Positions 15,982-25,956 are shown, numbered from the stretch's first letter. The stretch: DNA of 57,028 bases from Alkalihalobacillus deserti (GCF_020734105.1 NZ_JAJAFR010000023.1:1-57028), one strand, 5' to 3'. Notes: generated by a model not told the origin, from the letters alone. Numbers and translations: made by a program.

Positions 15982-17349
15982 ATGTTAACAGGTAATGCTT
16001 TAATTATCGCCTTTGCGATTGCTTTAATTGTGTTATTTTTACTTATTATTAAATTTAAATGGGATGCCTTTGTCTCGCTTTTAGTCGTAGCACTAGGTCT
16101 TGGAATCGTTTCGAGTATTCCGATTCACGAAGTTCCAGGTATTATCGCAAGTGGGTTTGGAAATACATTAGCTGGCGTCGGGATCTTGATTGGTCTTGGG
16201 ATCATCTTTGGTCAATTTCTAGCTTCTTCTGGAGCGATTAGCAAAATTGCTTCAGGCATGCTTCAAGCATTTGGAATTAAAAAGTCTCCTTATGCACTGG
16301 CAGCGACATCGATTACGGTATCGATTCCCGTTTTTTTCGATGCAGCCTTTATTATTTTACACAAATTGATTCAAAGTCTTTCAGTTAAGACGAAGATTTC
16401 TCTTTCCACTTTTGTTACGATCTTAGCGGTTGGTTTAATTACAGCACATAGTTTAATCATCCCAACACCAGGTCCATTAGTTGTAGCAGACCAAACAGGA
16501 TCTGATATTGGAATCTTCTTTATCTATGGGCTACTCATTTCCATCCCGGCTGTTCTCGTTGGTGGAGTGATTTACGGAAGATTCATCGGGAAACGAATTA
16601 CGAATGAAGGACGCCTTCATGCTTCGGAAATTTCCGACGATGTCGTTGCAGAAGACAACACTAGCAGAAAAGAAATTTCTACAAAACTCTCTTTTGGCTT
16701 GCTTGCTCTGCCAATTGTCTTAATTTTATCGAATACCATTGTAAACTTAATGTATATTGACAACCCGGAACATGGTGTTGCCACGTTCTTTGCTACGATC
16801 GGTGATAAAAACATCGCCCTTTTAATAAGTGTCATTGTCGCGATGTTTGTATTAAAGCCTTACATTAAAGAAGATTCAAAAACCATCTTTGCTGATGCGT
16901 TTAATCAAAGTGGGATGGTTATTCTAATTACAGGTGCCGGTGGTGCATTTGGTCGAGTCGTACAAGAAACAGGCTTAGGAGATTTACTGATCAATTTGAT
17001 GCAAGGACTAAGCATCCCAGCATTATTACTTGCTTTCCTATTCTCACAAATTCTTCGTGCTTCACTTGGGTCAGCAACGGTTGCTCTTGTCACAACATCA
17101 GCGATTTTAGGACCAATGGCTGTTGAACTTGGCGTATCTCCTGTCTTACTCGGTCTAGCTATTTGTGCCGGTGGGATTGGATTATCAATGCCAAATGATT
17201 CTGGTTTCTGGGTCGTAAGTAAATTCGGACGTCTGTCGATGACAGAGACGTTACGTGTATGGAGTTTAGGTGGATTCCTTTCAGGTGTAACGGCACTCGT
17301 ATTCGTCTATATTTTAAGTGCCTTCCAAGGATTTTTACCAGGATTGTAA
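15982..17349 (+). CDS. GntP-family acid-sugar permease
   Basis: 455 residues, about 12-14 membrane segments, typical GntP length. Features include TSITVSIPVFFDAAFIILHK, ITAHSLIIPTPGPLVVADQT and the C-terminal GGIGLSMPNDSGFWVVSKFG. It lies in the same orientation as the tetronate dehydrogenase and kinase genes, 64 bases after the regulator. In related loci (ygb/otn type) a GntP carrier imports threonate or erythronate, the likely substrate here. The binding site GGGGGAAG precedes ATG 15982. Confidence 0.88.
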   Translation: MLTGNALIIAFAIALIVLFLLIIKFKWDAFVSLLVVALGLGIVSSIPIHEVPGIIASGFGNTLAGVGILIGLGIIFGQFLASSGAISKIASGMLQAFGIKKSPYALAATSITVSIPVFFDAAFIILHKLIQSLSVKTKISLSTFVTILAVGLITAHSLIIPTPGPLVVADQTGSDIGIFFIYGLLISIPAVLVGGVIYGRFIGKRITNEGRLHASEISDDVVAEDNTSRKEISTKLSFGLLALPIVLILSNTIVNLMYIDNPEHGVATFFATIGDKNIALLISVIVAMFVLKPYIKEDSKTIFADAFNQSGMVILITGAGGAFGRVVQETGLGDLLINLMQGLSIPALLLAFLFSQILRASLGSATVALVTTSAILGPMAVELGVSPVLLGLAICAGGIGLSMPNDSGFWVVSKFGRLSMTETLRVWSLGGFLSGVTALVFVYILSAFQGFLPGL

Positions 17350-17395
17350 GAGTTACGAGCACACCTTTTTTATAACATGAATGGAGATGAATGAT

Positions 17396-18295
17396 ATGAC
17401 AAATAAAGTTGGATTTATCGGATTAGGGATTATGGGACTTCCTATGGTACGTAACCTTATGAAACATGGAAACACCGTAACCGTTTTTGATATTAACCAA
17501 ACAGCGGTCGATACTCTTGCAAAAGAAGGAGCTCACCCAGCTTCTTCTGGTCAAGAAGTAGCATCAGCGAGTGATGTCATTATTACGATGTTGCCAAAAG
17601 GAGAACATGTTCGCCAAGCGGTCTTCGGAGAAAACGGAGTCATGGCAGGCGCACGTTCAGGAATGACGATCATTGACATGAGCTCTGTATCGCCTGTTGA
17701 TTCAAAAGAAATGGCAGACCTTGCCGCAAAAGAAGGAGTCCATTTCCTCGATGCTCCCGTTAGTGGCGGCGAGCCGAAAGCGATTGATGGAACACTTTCT
17801 ATTATGGTCGGAGGGGACGAAGAAGCGTTTGAAACGGTGAAAAATGTTCTTCATGCCATGGGTACAGACATTGTTCGTGTAGGAGAGTCAGGCTGTGGAA
17901 CGACAGCGAAGCTTGCGAATCAAATTATCGTAAACTTAAATATTGCTGCTGTTTCCGAAGCACTTGTTCTTGCGGCAAAAGCAGGCATCGATCTTGAAAA
18001 AATGTATGAAGCAATACGCGGTGGACTTGCTGGAAGTACGGTTATGGATGCGAAAATCCCGATGATTCTCGAGCGCAACTTCAAAGCTGGTGGTCGTGTC
18101 GATATTAATATGAAAGATTTAACAAATGTGATGAACACGGCCCATGAACTAGCCGTCCCTCTCCCTCTTTCTAGCCACTTGCTGGAAATTTTCCATAGTT
18201 TAAAAGCAGATGGAAAAGAAGCACTCGACCACGCTAGCATTATTCAACATTATGAAAAACTTGCTAACGTTGAAGTATCCAAAGAGGTGAAATAA
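17396..18295 (+). CDS. 3-hydroxyacid dehydrogenase, tetronate 2-dehydrogenase-like
   Basis: 299 residues of the 3-hydroxyisobutyrate dehydrogenase superfamily. The NAD-binding glycine motif is GFIGLGIMG (residues 6-14), the substrate motif DAPVSGGEPKAIDGTLSIMV, and the catalytic Lys lies in GCGTTAKLANQIIV. Followed by an OtnK-type kinase it is best read as an LtnD/DenD-like enzyme oxidising a C4 acid sugar at C2; tartronate semialdehyde reductase is the alternative. ATG 17396 is chosen because GGAG is nine bases upstream. ATG 17381 and 17387 overlap that site. Confidence 0.85.
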   Translation: MTNKVGFIGLGIMGLPMVRNLMKHGNTVTVFDINQTAVDTLAKEGAHPASSGQEVASASDVIITMLPKGEHVRQAVFGENGVMAGARSGMTIIDMSSVSPVDSKEMADLAAKEGVHFLDAPVSGGEPKAIDGTLSIMVGGDEEAFETVKNVLHAMGTDIVRVGESGCGTTAKLANQIIVNLNIAAVSEALVLAAKAGIDLEKMYEAIRGGLAGSTVMDAKIPMILERNFKAGGRVDINMKDLTNVMNTAHELAVPLPLSSHLLEIFHSLKADGKEALDHASIIQHYEKLANVEVSKEVK

Positions 18296-18296
18296 C

Positions 18297-19724
18297 ATGA
18301 ACACAGTAAAGGTATCAGAATTGTTAGCGAATGTAGGGGAACCAAATCGTACAGATGTAAAAGCACGCCTAGATAAGGAGCTAAAAGGTTTCCAGCACAA
18401 AGTTGTCGTCCTTGACGATGACCCTACCGGCGTGCAAACGGTACACGGAATCTCTGTTTATACAGACTGGTCAAAAGAAAGCATCGAAAAAGGCTTTCAA
18501 GAAGAAAACCGAATGTTCTTCTTACTCACAAACTCTCGCGGCTTCACATCGAAAGAGACGAGGATCGCTCACGAGGAGATCGCTAAACGCGTGCAAGAAG
18601 TTTCCGAACAAGAAGGCGTTCCTTACGTTCTCATTAGTCGCGGCGACTCAACGTTACGCGGGCACTATCCTTTAGAAACAGAAACGTTAAAAACAACGAT
18701 TGAGCAACAGTCAAACACCTTATTTGACGGAGAAATTATTATGCCTTTCTTTAAGGAGGGCGGTCGTTTAACAATTAATAACACTCATTATGTCCAGTAC
18801 GGAGAAGACCTCGTTCCAGCTGGGGAAACTGAGTTTGCCAAAGACCGGACATTCGGTTTTCGATCCTCTCATTTAGGAGAATGGATTGAAGAAAAGACAA
18901 AAGGTGAATTTACGAAAGAAAGCATGATCTACATCAGTCTTGACGACCTCCGTTCAGGAAATGTAGCTGCTGTGAAACAACAGTTAATGAACGCTGTAAA
19001 TTTCCAGAAAATCGTTGTGAACGCCGTAGACTACGTGGATGCCGAAGTATTTGTCACCGCATTACTCCAATCATTAAAAGAGGGAAAAGTCTTCTTATGT
19101 CGTAGTGCCGCTGCTTTAACAAAAGTTATCGGAGGCGTAGCTGACAAACCTTTGCTTACAAGAGAAGAACTCATAATAGAGGATTCAGCAAATGGCGGAC
19201 TAATCGCTGTCGGTTCCCATGTCCAAAAGACGACTGATCAATTATACAGTCTGCTTGATAGCAACTTAGTGACTCCAGTTGAATTTAACGTTCATCTCGT
19301 ATTGGAGCCGGAGAAATTTGAACAAGAGACGTTACGCGTTCGAAAGACGTGTGAAGATCTTATTAAAACGGGACAATCGGTTGTTTTCTATACACGGAGA
19401 GAGCGCCTCGACTTAGGTGAAAACAAAGAAGAGGAAGAATTACAGCTTGCTGTGAAAATTTCAGACGCTGTCACAAGCATTATTCAAGATTTAAACGTTC
19501 GTCCGAACTACATTGTAGCTAAAGGCGGGATTACTTCATCGAGCATTGGAACCGTTGGCCTCTCCGTTAAACGCGCGGAAGTGGCAGGACAAATTAAACC
19601 CGGCATCCCTGTTTGGAAAATAGGCGAGGAAAGTAAATTTCCTTCCTTAGCCTATGTCGTCTTCCCAGGAAATGTCGGTACGAATGATACCCTAAAAGAA
19701 GTAGTTGAAATATTAGAAGGTTAG
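18297..19724 (+). CDS. otnK: Four-carbon acid-sugar kinase (DUF1537 family)
   Basis: 475 residues. The N-terminal half carries VVLDDDPTGVQTVHGISVYT (from about residue 37) and SRGDSTLRGHYPLE. The C-terminal nucleotide-binding half carries YIVAKGGITSSSIGTVGL and GIPVWKIGEESKFP, both diagnostic of DUF1537/OtnK kinases. These phosphorylate 3-oxo-tetronates or tetronates. The gene starts one base after the dehydrogenase stop codon (AGAGGTG binding site), so the two are translationally linked. Substrate assignment rests on locus structure. Confidence 0.88.
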   Translation: MNTVKVSELLANVGEPNRTDVKARLDKELKGFQHKVVVLDDDPTGVQTVHGISVYTDWSKESIEKGFQEENRMFFLLTNSRGFTSKETRIAHEEIAKRVQEVSEQEGVPYVLISRGDSTLRGHYPLETETLKTTIEQQSNTLFDGEIIMPFFKEGGRLTINNTHYVQYGEDLVPAGETEFAKDRTFGFRSSHLGEWIEEKTKGEFTKESMIYISLDDLRSGNVAAVKQQLMNAVNFQKIVVNAVDYVDAEVFVTALLQSLKEGKVFLCRSAAALTKVIGGVADKPLLTREELIIEDSANGGLIAVGSHVQKTTDQLYSLLDSNLVTPVEFNVHLVLEPEKFEQETLRVRKTCEDLIKTGQSVVFYTRRERLDLGENKEEEELQLAVKISDAVTSIIQDLNVRPNYIVAKGGITSSSIGTVGLSVKRAEVAGQIKPGIPVWKIGEESKFPSLAYVVFPGNVGTNDTLKEVVEILEG

Positions 19725-19730
19725 TGGGAC

Positions 19731-19763
19731 AGGGACTAGGACAAAATTCCTCGTCCCTTTTTT
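19731..19763 (+). terminator. Terminator of the tetronate operon
   Basis: AGGGACTAGG (19731-19740) pairs with CCTCGTCCCT (19749-19758) with one mismatch, followed by T6. Confidence 0.7.
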
Positions 19764-19771
19764 GTTTGGGC

Positions 19772-19823
19772 GCAATTCACTGTCACTCCCCGAAGATTGT
19801 AAGATTTTGTCGAATAGTGATAG
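19772..19823 (+). repeat. Dispersed repeat D, copy after otnK
   Basis: CACTGTCACTCCCCGAAG followed by ATTGTAAGATTTTGTCGAAT is closest to the copy at 10271-10320. It sits directly downstream of the operon terminator. The rest of 19824-19951 shows no gene. Confidence 0.6.
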
Positions 19824-19951
19824 TTCTTTTAAACGGTTAGTATGGCAATTAAACCAGAAAAAAGAATCATTGAGTATTAACAATGACAACCTTCAAAAAA
19901 GTTGAAATTCCTATTTCTTTTGAGGTGACAGCTAAAATTTTTTTCTGTATA

Positions 19952-19980
19952 TTGACAGATAGCTTCAAGTATATTATTAT
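19952..19980 (+). promoter_or_regulatory. Consensus sigma-A promoter of the ribose operon
   Basis: TTGACA (19952-19957) and TATTAT (19975-19980) are separated by exactly 17 bp. The RbsR-type operator begins four bases further on. Confidence 0.8.
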
Positions 19981-19983
19981 CTA

Positions 19984-19997
19984 TGTAACCGGTTACA
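19984..19997. promoter_or_regulatory. RbsR operator
   Basis: TGTAACCGGTTACA is a perfect 14-bp palindrome with the central CG typical of LacI-family operators. It covers the transcription start region of rbsR. Confidence 0.8.
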
Positions 19998-20023
19998 GAT
20001 TCAACGCAAGATGAGGAGATCTT

Positions 20024-21013
20024 ATGACAACAATCCGTGATGTAGCAAAACTTGCGCAAGTATCAGTGGCGACAGTTTCAAGAGTGTTAAATAAAAAAGG
20101 GTATGTAAGTAAGCAAGCGGAAGAAGCAGTAGGAGCTGCCATTAAGGAGTTAGATTTTAGACCAAACGCCGTGGCTAGAACACTCTATAATAAATCATCT
20201 CGGATGATCGGTTTGATTTTACCGGATATCACGAACCCGTTTTTCCCTGAATTAGCTCGTGCTGTTGAAGATATAGCACTCACTTATGGCTATACGGTTG
20301 TCCTATGTAATGCAGATGAGGATATAAAGAAGGAACGTAATTACTTAGAAGCATTGAAGCAAAAATATGTGGATGGCATCATTATAACAACGAATCAACT
20401 CTCTTTTTCGGAAGTGGATGAAGTCGGTGTTCCGATGGTGGCCCTTGACCGAGTCATAGGTGGAAATATTCCGACTGTCGTTTCATCTAATAAGACAGGG
20501 GCCGAAATGGCTGCAACATATTTAATTGAAAGCGGCTGCAAATTCATTGCTCATTTACGTGGACCAAAAGGGTTACCGACTGCTGATGATCGTTTACATG
20601 GTTTCAGAAATGTGATGGATCAGTCAGGAGTAGCCAGTGTTGTCGCAGAAGCAGATTTTCATTTTGAAAAGTCAGAGCAGGTCACTAGAGAGTTACTCGA
20701 ACAGCATCCAAGCATTGATGGTATATTTGCTAGCAGTGATGTAACGGCAGCAGGTGCAATGAAGGCTGTGAATAGAATGGGAAAGCGTGTGCCAGAAGAT
20801 ATCCAAATTATCGGTTTTGATGGTATTCCTTTTGGAGAAATGCTAGTTCCATCCTTAACAACGATTGCACAACCTATCTATGAAATGGGTGCAACTGCGG
20901 CAAGATTATTAATCAAGCTTATTGAAAAAAAGCCAATAGAAGGATCTTATTTTGAACTATCAACAAACTTAATCATTCGAGAGACAACAAAAAGGAAGGA
21001 GGAGACAGAATGA
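20024..21013 (+). CDS. rbsR: Ribose operon repressor RbsR (LacI family)
   Basis: 329 residues. The N-terminal LacI helix-turn-helix TTIRDVAKLAQVSVATVSRV is followed by the hinge KELDFRPNAVARTLYNKSSR and a periplasmic-binding-protein-like effector domain (GLILPDITNPFFPELARAVE; QIIGFDGIPFGEMLVPSLTT). It is the first gene of a complete rbs operon behind its own operator, as in Bacillus subtilis. It presumably releases DNA when ribose accumulates. The stop overlaps the rbsK start. Confidence 0.92.
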   Translation: MTTIRDVAKLAQVSVATVSRVLNKKGYVSKQAEEAVGAAIKELDFRPNAVARTLYNKSSRMIGLILPDITNPFFPELARAVEDIALTYGYTVVLCNADEDIKKERNYLEALKQKYVDGIIITTNQLSFSEVDEVGVPMVALDRVIGGNIPTVVSSNKTGAEMAATYLIESGCKFIAHLRGPKGLPTADDRLHGFRNVMDQSGVASVVAEADFHFEKSEQVTRELLEQHPSIDGIFASSDVTAAGAMKAVNRMGKRVPEDIQIIGFDGIPFGEMLVPSLTTIAQPIYEMGATAARLLIKLIEKKPIEGSYFELSTNLIIRETTKRKEETE

Positions 21014-21894
21014 AACGACAACCGATTATAACCGTCGTTGGAAGCATCAATATGGATATGGTTACTTTAACGAAAAAAGTTCCTGTACAAGGAGAAACGA
21101 TTATAGGAGACCGTTTTGAGACGATCCCTGGCGGAAAAGGAGCCAATCAAGCAGTAGCTGCTGCAAGATTAGGTGGCAATGTCCAGTTTATTGGGAGAGT
21201 GGGTGACGATTCCTTTGGAGAACAGCTTCGACAAGTTTTAAAAAAGGAAGCCATTTCTGTAACGAATGTGGAACCGGTTACACATTGTAGTACCGGTGTT
21301 GCAACGATCCTTGTATCGGAAAATGATAACCGAATCATTGTGATCCCAGGAGCAAATGAACATCTCACTCCTAAATATGTGGAAGAACATAAAGAGCAAC
21401 TATTATCTAGTGATCTTGTATTACTACAATTTGAAATCCCGCTAGAAACGGTTTGTTATTGTTTAGACCTTTGCGAGCAGGAAGGAATTCCCGTTATTTT
21501 AAATCCAGCTCCAGCTAGACAATTAGATAAAAAGTATTGGAGGAAGGCTCTCTATATTACTCCTAACGAGACGGAGGAAAAAGAGTTACGTCTAGATAAG
21601 GATGAAGAAATGGCAGAGAGACTCATTGTGACGATGGGAGAAAACGGTGCCAAATTTACGGAGAACGGAGGGCCACAGATGATCCCTTCCTTTAAGGTAG
21701 AACCGACAGATACAACTGGAGCTGGCGATACATTCAATGGTGCTTTAGCAGTAGCTATTAGCGAAAAAATGCCACTCTCAAAAGCGGTTGAGTTTGCTAA
21801 TGCGGCAGCCGCACTCTCTGTTCAACGTTTTGGAGCTCAAGGTGGCATGCCTACACGCGAGGAATTAGAGCAATTCATAGTAAAGTCGAGGTAG
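21010..21894 (+). CDS. rbsK: Ribokinase
   Basis: 294 residues of the PfkB family. VVGSINMDMVTLTKKVPVQG at the N-terminus and PGGKGANQAVAAARLG form the ribose site. The anion hole and catalytic base lie in DTTGAGDTFNGALAVAI near residue 240. It makes D-ribose 5-phosphate from ribose and ATP. It overlaps rbsR by four bases (ATGA) and has AAGGAGGAG upstream, so the two are coupled. Confidence 0.93.
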   Translation: MKRQPIITVVGSINMDMVTLTKKVPVQGETIIGDRFETIPGGKGANQAVAAARLGGNVQFIGRVGDDSFGEQLRQVLKKEAISVTNVEPVTHCSTGVATILVSENDNRIIVIPGANEHLTPKYVEEHKEQLLSSDLVLLQFEIPLETVCYCLDLCEQEGIPVILNPAPARQLDKKYWRKALYITPNETEEKELRLDKDEEMAERLIVTMGENGAKFTENGGPQMIPSFKVEPTDTTGAGDTFNGALAVAISEKMPLSKAVEFANAAAALSVQRFGAQGGMPTREELEQFIVKSR

Positions 21895-21899
21895 CGTTG

Positions 21900-22289
21900 A
21901 TGAAAAAACATGGAATATTAAACAGAGATATTGCAGAAATTCTTGCAAAGTTAGGACATACAGATACGATCGTTATTGGCGATTGCGGCCTTCCAATTCC
22001 TGATCAAGTTAGGTGTATCGATTTATCATTGAAAAAAGGGGTACCAAGCTTTTTGGATGTGCTTGAAGAAGTGTTGAATGATATGGAAGTAGAAGCAGCT
22101 ATTTGTGCAGAAGAAATTAAGAGAAGTAATGAAAGGGTTTACAACGAGCTGTATAAAAACCAATTTCCTATTAAGTTCATAAGCCATGAGAATTTTAAAA
22201 AGGAAACACAAGAGGCCAAGGTGATTATACGCACTGGGGAGATTACACCTTACGCTAATATCATTCTTCAGGCGGGTGTGATTTTCTAA
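21900..22289 (+). CDS. rbsD: D-ribose pyranase RbsD
   Basis: 129 residues, the usual length. The N-terminus [20 protein letters not shown] contains the catalytic His20 and is followed by [14 protein letters not shown]; the C-terminus [20 protein letters not shown] is also conserved. It interconverts ribopyranose and ribofuranose so that ribokinase gets its substrate. ATG 21900 is preferred over the in-frame TTG just before it. The gap to rbsK is only five bases. Confidence 0.92.
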   Translation: MKKHGILNRDIAEILAKLGHTDTIVIGDCGLPIPDQVRCIDLSLKKGVPSFLDVLEEVLNDMEVEAAICAEEIKRSNERVYNELYKNQFPIKFISHENFKKETQEAKVIIRTGEITPYANIILQAGVIF

Positions 22290-22303
22290 AAGGGGGTGTT
22301 TTT

Positions 22304-23800
22304 ATGATTATTCATATGGGTGGAATTTCGAAATCATTCAGCGGAAACCAGGTATTAAAAGAGGTAGCGTTCTCCTTAAAAAAAGGCGAAATCCATGCAT
22401 TGATGGGAGAAAACGGTGCCGGTAAATCAACGATGATGAAAATCCTTACGGGAATTTACTCTCGCGATAGCGGGACAGTGGAAGTAAAAGGAAGAAGCGT
22501 CGTATATAAAGGTCCAAAGGATGCAGAAAAAGATGGAATTGCCGTAATTCATCAGGAGCTAAACATCCTACCAGAGCTTACCGTTGCAGAAAATTTATTT
22601 TTAGGTAATGAACAAACAGTGGGAAAGACTCCGTGGTTGAAAACAAGAGAGATGAATCGCATGACCGAGGAGAGGCTGAGGGATCTTGGTTTAAAGGTTA
22701 AGGCAACGGAGCGTGCTGGAAATTTATCAGTTGGGAAACAGCAGATCATCGAAATTGCTAAAGCGCTTATGACCAATGCAGACGTTATTATCATGGATGA
22801 ACCTACAGCTGCTTTAACAGATCGAGAAATAGATACATTGTTTAAGACGATTCGTGATTTGCAGAAACAAGGCGTTTCCTTTATCTATATTTCCCACCGA
22901 ATGGAAGAGATCTTCTCTTTATGTGACCGGATTACCGTATTGCGAGACGGTCAATATGTAGGAGTGAAAAATATCCGAGAAACAAGCTTTGATGAAATCG
23001 TAAGTATGATGGTAGGAAGGCAGTTAGGTGGTCGATTCCCAGAAGTAACAAACCAGCCTGGTGATGTGAAACTGGAAGTGAAAAACCTAGCAAGATCAGG
23101 TGAATTTGAAAACATCTCTTTTTCGGTGAAATCTGGAGAAATATTAGGGATATCGGGCTTAATGGGAGCAGGACGCTCTGAAGTAGTGGAAACTTTATTT
23201 GGCTATAGGAAGGCAGAAAAAGGACAGATTTTCATCAATGGAAAAGAAGTTCAGATTACGTCTCCAATTGTGGCGATAAAAAATGGCTTGGGCCTAATTA
23301 CAGAAGACAGAAAATCGAAAGGACTCGTGACGGACTTCTCAATTCGTGAAAATATTAGTCTAGTAAACTTAAAGTCTATTTCAAGCAATGGCTGGATTAG
23401 CCATTCGCAGGAATCAAGCTTTGTTGAAAATCTCATAAAGCGACTAGGTGTTGCTTGTTCGGGTCCAGAGCAAAAGGCAAAGTCGTTGAGTGGTGGAAAT
23501 CAGCAAAAGATCGTTATAGCCAAGTGGCTCGGCACAAATCCAAGTGTCTTAATTTTAGATGAACCAACTCGAGGTGTAGATGTTGGTGCCAAGAAGGAAA
23601 TCTATACGATTATGAAAGAGCTTGCAGAACAAGGAGTAGCCATTATCATGGTCTCTTCAGAACTTCCAGAAATCATCGGAATGAGTTCAAGAGTCATGGT
23701 GATGTTTGAAGGAGAAATGCAAACGATTTTAGATCGAAATGAATTAAGTGAAGAACATATTATGCATTACGCCACTGGAGGCGATAAACATGTTGGGTAA
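22304..23800 (+). CDS. rbsA: Ribose ABC transporter ATP-binding protein RbsA
   Basis: 498 residues with two tandem ABC domains. Domain 1 has Walker [10 protein letters not shown], signature LSVGKQQ and Walker [12 protein letters not shown]. Domain 2 has a degenerate Walker A (GLMGAGRSE), signature LSGGNQQK and [14 protein letters not shown]. This is the normal asymmetry of sugar importers of the RbsA/MglA type. It energises RbsC for ribose import. The start follows AAAAGGGGGTG, and the 3' end overlaps rbsC by 11 bases. Confidence 0.93.
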   Translation: MIIHMGGISKSFSGNQVLKEVAFSLKKGEIHALMGENGAGKSTMMKILTGIYSRDSGTVEVKGRSVVYKGPKDAEKDGIAVIHQELNILPELTVAENLFLGNEQTVGKTPWLKTREMNRMTEERLRDLGLKVKATERAGNLSVGKQQIIEIAKALMTNADVIIMDEPTAALTDREIDTLFKTIRDLQKQGVSFIYISHRMEEIFSLCDRITVLRDGQYVGVKNIRETSFDEIVSMMVGRQLGGRFPEVTNQPGDVKLEVKNLARSGEFENISFSVKSGEILGISGLMGAGRSEVVETLFGYRKAEKGQIFINGKEVQITSPIVAIKNGLGLITEDRKSKGLVTDFSIRENISLVNLKSISSNGWISHSQESSFVENLIKRLGVACSGPEQKAKSLSGGNQQKIVIAKWLGTNPSVLILDEPTRGVDVGAKKEIYTIMKELAEQGVAIIMVSSELPEIIGMSSRVMVMFEGEMQTILDRNELSEEHIMHYATGGDKHVG

Positions 23801-24734
23801 AGGAAAATTATCAGCTAATTTTGCTAAATTAGGTCCGCTCATTGGTCTAGTTGTAATCATGATTATTATTACCATCTTAAATCCAAGCTTTCTATCATTA
23901 CCAAATATCTTCAATATTTTAAGACAAGTATCGATTAATGCCTTGATTGCATTTGGAATGACCTTTGTCATTTTAACGGGTGGAATTGATTTATCTGTCG
24001 GATCAATTCTCGCTTTGTCTGGAGCTGTAACGGCAACGTTGTTAGCAGCAGGGGTAGACCCCGTTCTTGCCGTTCTAGCGGGCTTGATTGTTGGAGCTAT
24101 CTTAGGGGCATTTAATGGATTGATTATTTCCAAAGGGAAAGTGGCCCCTTTTATAGCAACACTCGCAACGATGACGATCTTCCGAGGTTTAACGTTGATG
24201 TTTACAGATGGAAGACCTATTACTGGTTTAGGGGATTCTTCGTTTTTTCAAATGTTAGGTAAAGGGTATTTCTTCGGAATTCCTGTACCAGCTGTCACAA
24301 TGATGATTTCGTTCTTAGTCTTATACTTAATTTTGAAAAAGACGACGTTTGGCCGTCGCGTTTACGCAGTCGGGGGCAACGAAGAAGCAGCGATCTTATC
24401 AGGAATTAAAGCAGATCGAATTAAAATTTATGTCTACTCGTTAACTGGATTTCTATCCGCTCTTGCTGGGATCATCCTTATGTCGAGGTTAAACTCCGCT
24501 CAGCCAACAGCGGGTTCAATGTATGAATTAGATGCGATCGCGGCTGTAGTACTAGGTGGGACAAGCTTAACAGGTGGGAGAGGTTGGATCGTAGGTACCC
24601 TTATTGGGGCCTTGATTATAGGAGTCTTAAACAATGGACTCAATTTGTTGGGAGTAAGCTCCTTTTTCCAACAAGTCGTTAAAGGCGGAGTTATCTTACT
24701 TGCGGTTTTATTAGACCGTAAAAAAAGTGCTTAA
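23790..24734 (+). CDS. rbsC: Ribose ABC transporter permease RbsC
   Basis: 314 residues with about eight to ten membrane helices and the family motifs [39 protein letters not shown] and [20 protein letters not shown]. It is the membrane channel of the ribose importer. ATG 23790 has GGAGGCG nine bases upstream inside rbsA; a longer reading from 23748 has no binding site. A 192-bp MITE-like element begins three bases after its stop codon. Confidence 0.92.
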   Translation: MLGKGKLSANFAKLGPLIGLVVIMIIITILNPSFLSLPNIFNILRQVSINALIAFGMTFVILTGGIDLSVGSILALSGAVTATLLAAGVDPVLAVLAGLIVGAILGAFNGLIISKGKVAPFIATLATMTIFRGLTLMFTDGRPITGLGDSSFFQMLGKGYFFGIPVPAVTMMISFLVLYLILKKTTFGRRVYAVGGNEEAAILSGIKADRIKIYVYSLTGFLSALAGIILMSRLNSAQPTAGSMYELDAIAAVVLGGTSLTGGRGWIVGTLIGALIIGVLNNGLNLLGVSSFFQQVVKGGVILLAVLLDRKKSA

Positions 24735-24736
24735 AA

Positions 24737-24928
24737 GAGATTGTTCAAAAAGGGTGGTCTTCCCTTTTTGAACAATCTCGAAGCAATGAGCGAAGCCACT
24801 GCCATGTTTTAAGTCGATCCGAGTGGTTTTCTCGGATAGACGCGCAGTGAGTGAAGCCATTGCAACTCCGCATTAGGAGAGAGATACTAAAGGTTCAAAA
24901 AGGGTGGTCTTGCCTTTTGAACAAGCTC
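24737..24928 (+). mobile_element. MITE-like element A, copy 1 (inside the rbs operon)
   Basis: 192 bp, no coding capacity. The ends are GAGATTGTTCAAAAAGGG and, inverted, CTTTTGAACAAGCTC. Each end can also fold on itself (24737-24779 and 24892-24928). The middle carries the palindrome GTCGATCCGAG...CTCGGATAGAC. Homologous copies lie at 40923-41116 (full length, inverted), 35441-35582 and 38311-38472 (each lacking one end). It separates rbsC from rbsB in an otherwise tightly packed operon. Confidence 0.8.
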
Positions 24929-25011
24929 TAAAAGGAGTTGAGGATTAAGCGTATCATCTTGGAAGGAAGTTCTAGAAAAAAACATTAAATATCAAAGGGG
25001 AGTTGTGTAAC

Positions 25012-25941
25012 ATGAAAAAGTGGTTAATGCTCGTATCATTACTAATGTTAGCTTTTGTAACAGCTTGTTCAATGGAGTCACCAACAGATAGTTCAGGCAC
25101 GGAGACTGGTTCAGAAGAGAATGGAGACGGTGAATATACTGTTGGTTTTTCGATCTCGACATTAAATAATCCATTTTTCGTAACTCTGCAAGAAGGTGCC
25201 GAAGCTAAAGCGGAAGAACTAGGAGTAAATTTAGTTGTTTTAGATGCACAAGATGATGATGCTAAACAAGTAAGTGACGTCGAAGACTTAGTCCAACGTG
25301 GCGTTGATGTGATTTTAATTAATCCGACAGATTCAGCTTCTGTAGCTGCAGCTGTTGAAGTTGCAAACGGTGCTGGAATTCCTGTAATTACAGTAGACCG
25401 TGATGCTGATGCAGGAGACATTGTGTCTCATATAGCTTCTGATAATGTAGCTGGTGGAGAAATGGCAGCAGAACTTTTAGTAGAATTAGTCGGAGATGGG
25501 GCTAAAGTTGCTGAGTTAGAAGGAATTCCGGGTAGTTCAGCTGCACGTGAGCGTGGAGAAGGTTTCCACAATATCGCGGAAGGAACGCTTGACGTAGTTT
25601 CGTCTCAAACAGCAAACTTTGATCGTTCTGAAGGGTTAAACGTAATGGAGAACATTCTTCAAAGTAACCCAGACATTGTTGGAGTCTTTGCACATAATGA
25701 TGAAATGGCACTAGGTGCTTTAGAAGCGATTGAAGCAGCTGGGAAAGGGAATGACATCGTAGTGATTGGTTTTGATGCTACTGATGATGCTGTTGCCGCT
25801 GTGGAAGCTGGCCGCATGGCAGCTACGGTAGCACAACAACCTACACTTATCGGCTCCTCTGCAGTAGAAGCTGCACTAAATGTTCTAAAAGGAGAACAGG
25901 TTGAGGAAAACATTCCGGTACAATTGGAATTAGTAAAATAA
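25012..25941 (+). CDS. rbsB: Ribose-binding lipoprotein RbsB
   Basis: 309 residues. Lipoprotein signal MKKWLMLVSLLMLAFVTACS with lipidated Cys19 in VTAC. The mature domain is a ribose/galactose-type periplasmic binding protein: VGFSISTLNNPFFVTLQEGA, DAQDDDAKQVSDVEDLVQRG, PVITVDRDAD and VFAHNDEMALGALEAIEAAG. It delivers ribose to RbsAC on the outer face of the membrane. ATG 25012 is chosen because AAGGGGAG lies nine bases upstream. It is separated from rbsC by the MITE-like element (277 bases in all). Confidence 0.92.
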   Translation: MKKWLMLVSLLMLAFVTACSMESPTDSSGTETGSEENGDGEYTVGFSISTLNNPFFVTLQEGAEAKAEELGVNLVVLDAQDDDAKQVSDVEDLVQRGVDVILINPTDSASVAAAVEVANGAGIPVITVDRDADAGDIVSHIASDNVAGGEMAAELLVELVGDGAKVAELEGIPGSSAARERGEGFHNIAEGTLDVVSSQTANFDRSEGLNVMENILQSNPDIVGVFAHNDEMALGALEAIEAAGKGNDIVVIGFDATDDAVAAVEAGRMAATVAQQPTLIGSSAVEAALNVLKGEQVEENIPVQLELVK

Positions 25942-25956
25942 ACTGACTATTTGAAC

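Noticed and set aside
17159..17362. Minus-strand frames inside the GntP, otnK, ure and rbs genes
   Set aside because: Shadows of well-supported genes on the other strand or in other frames.
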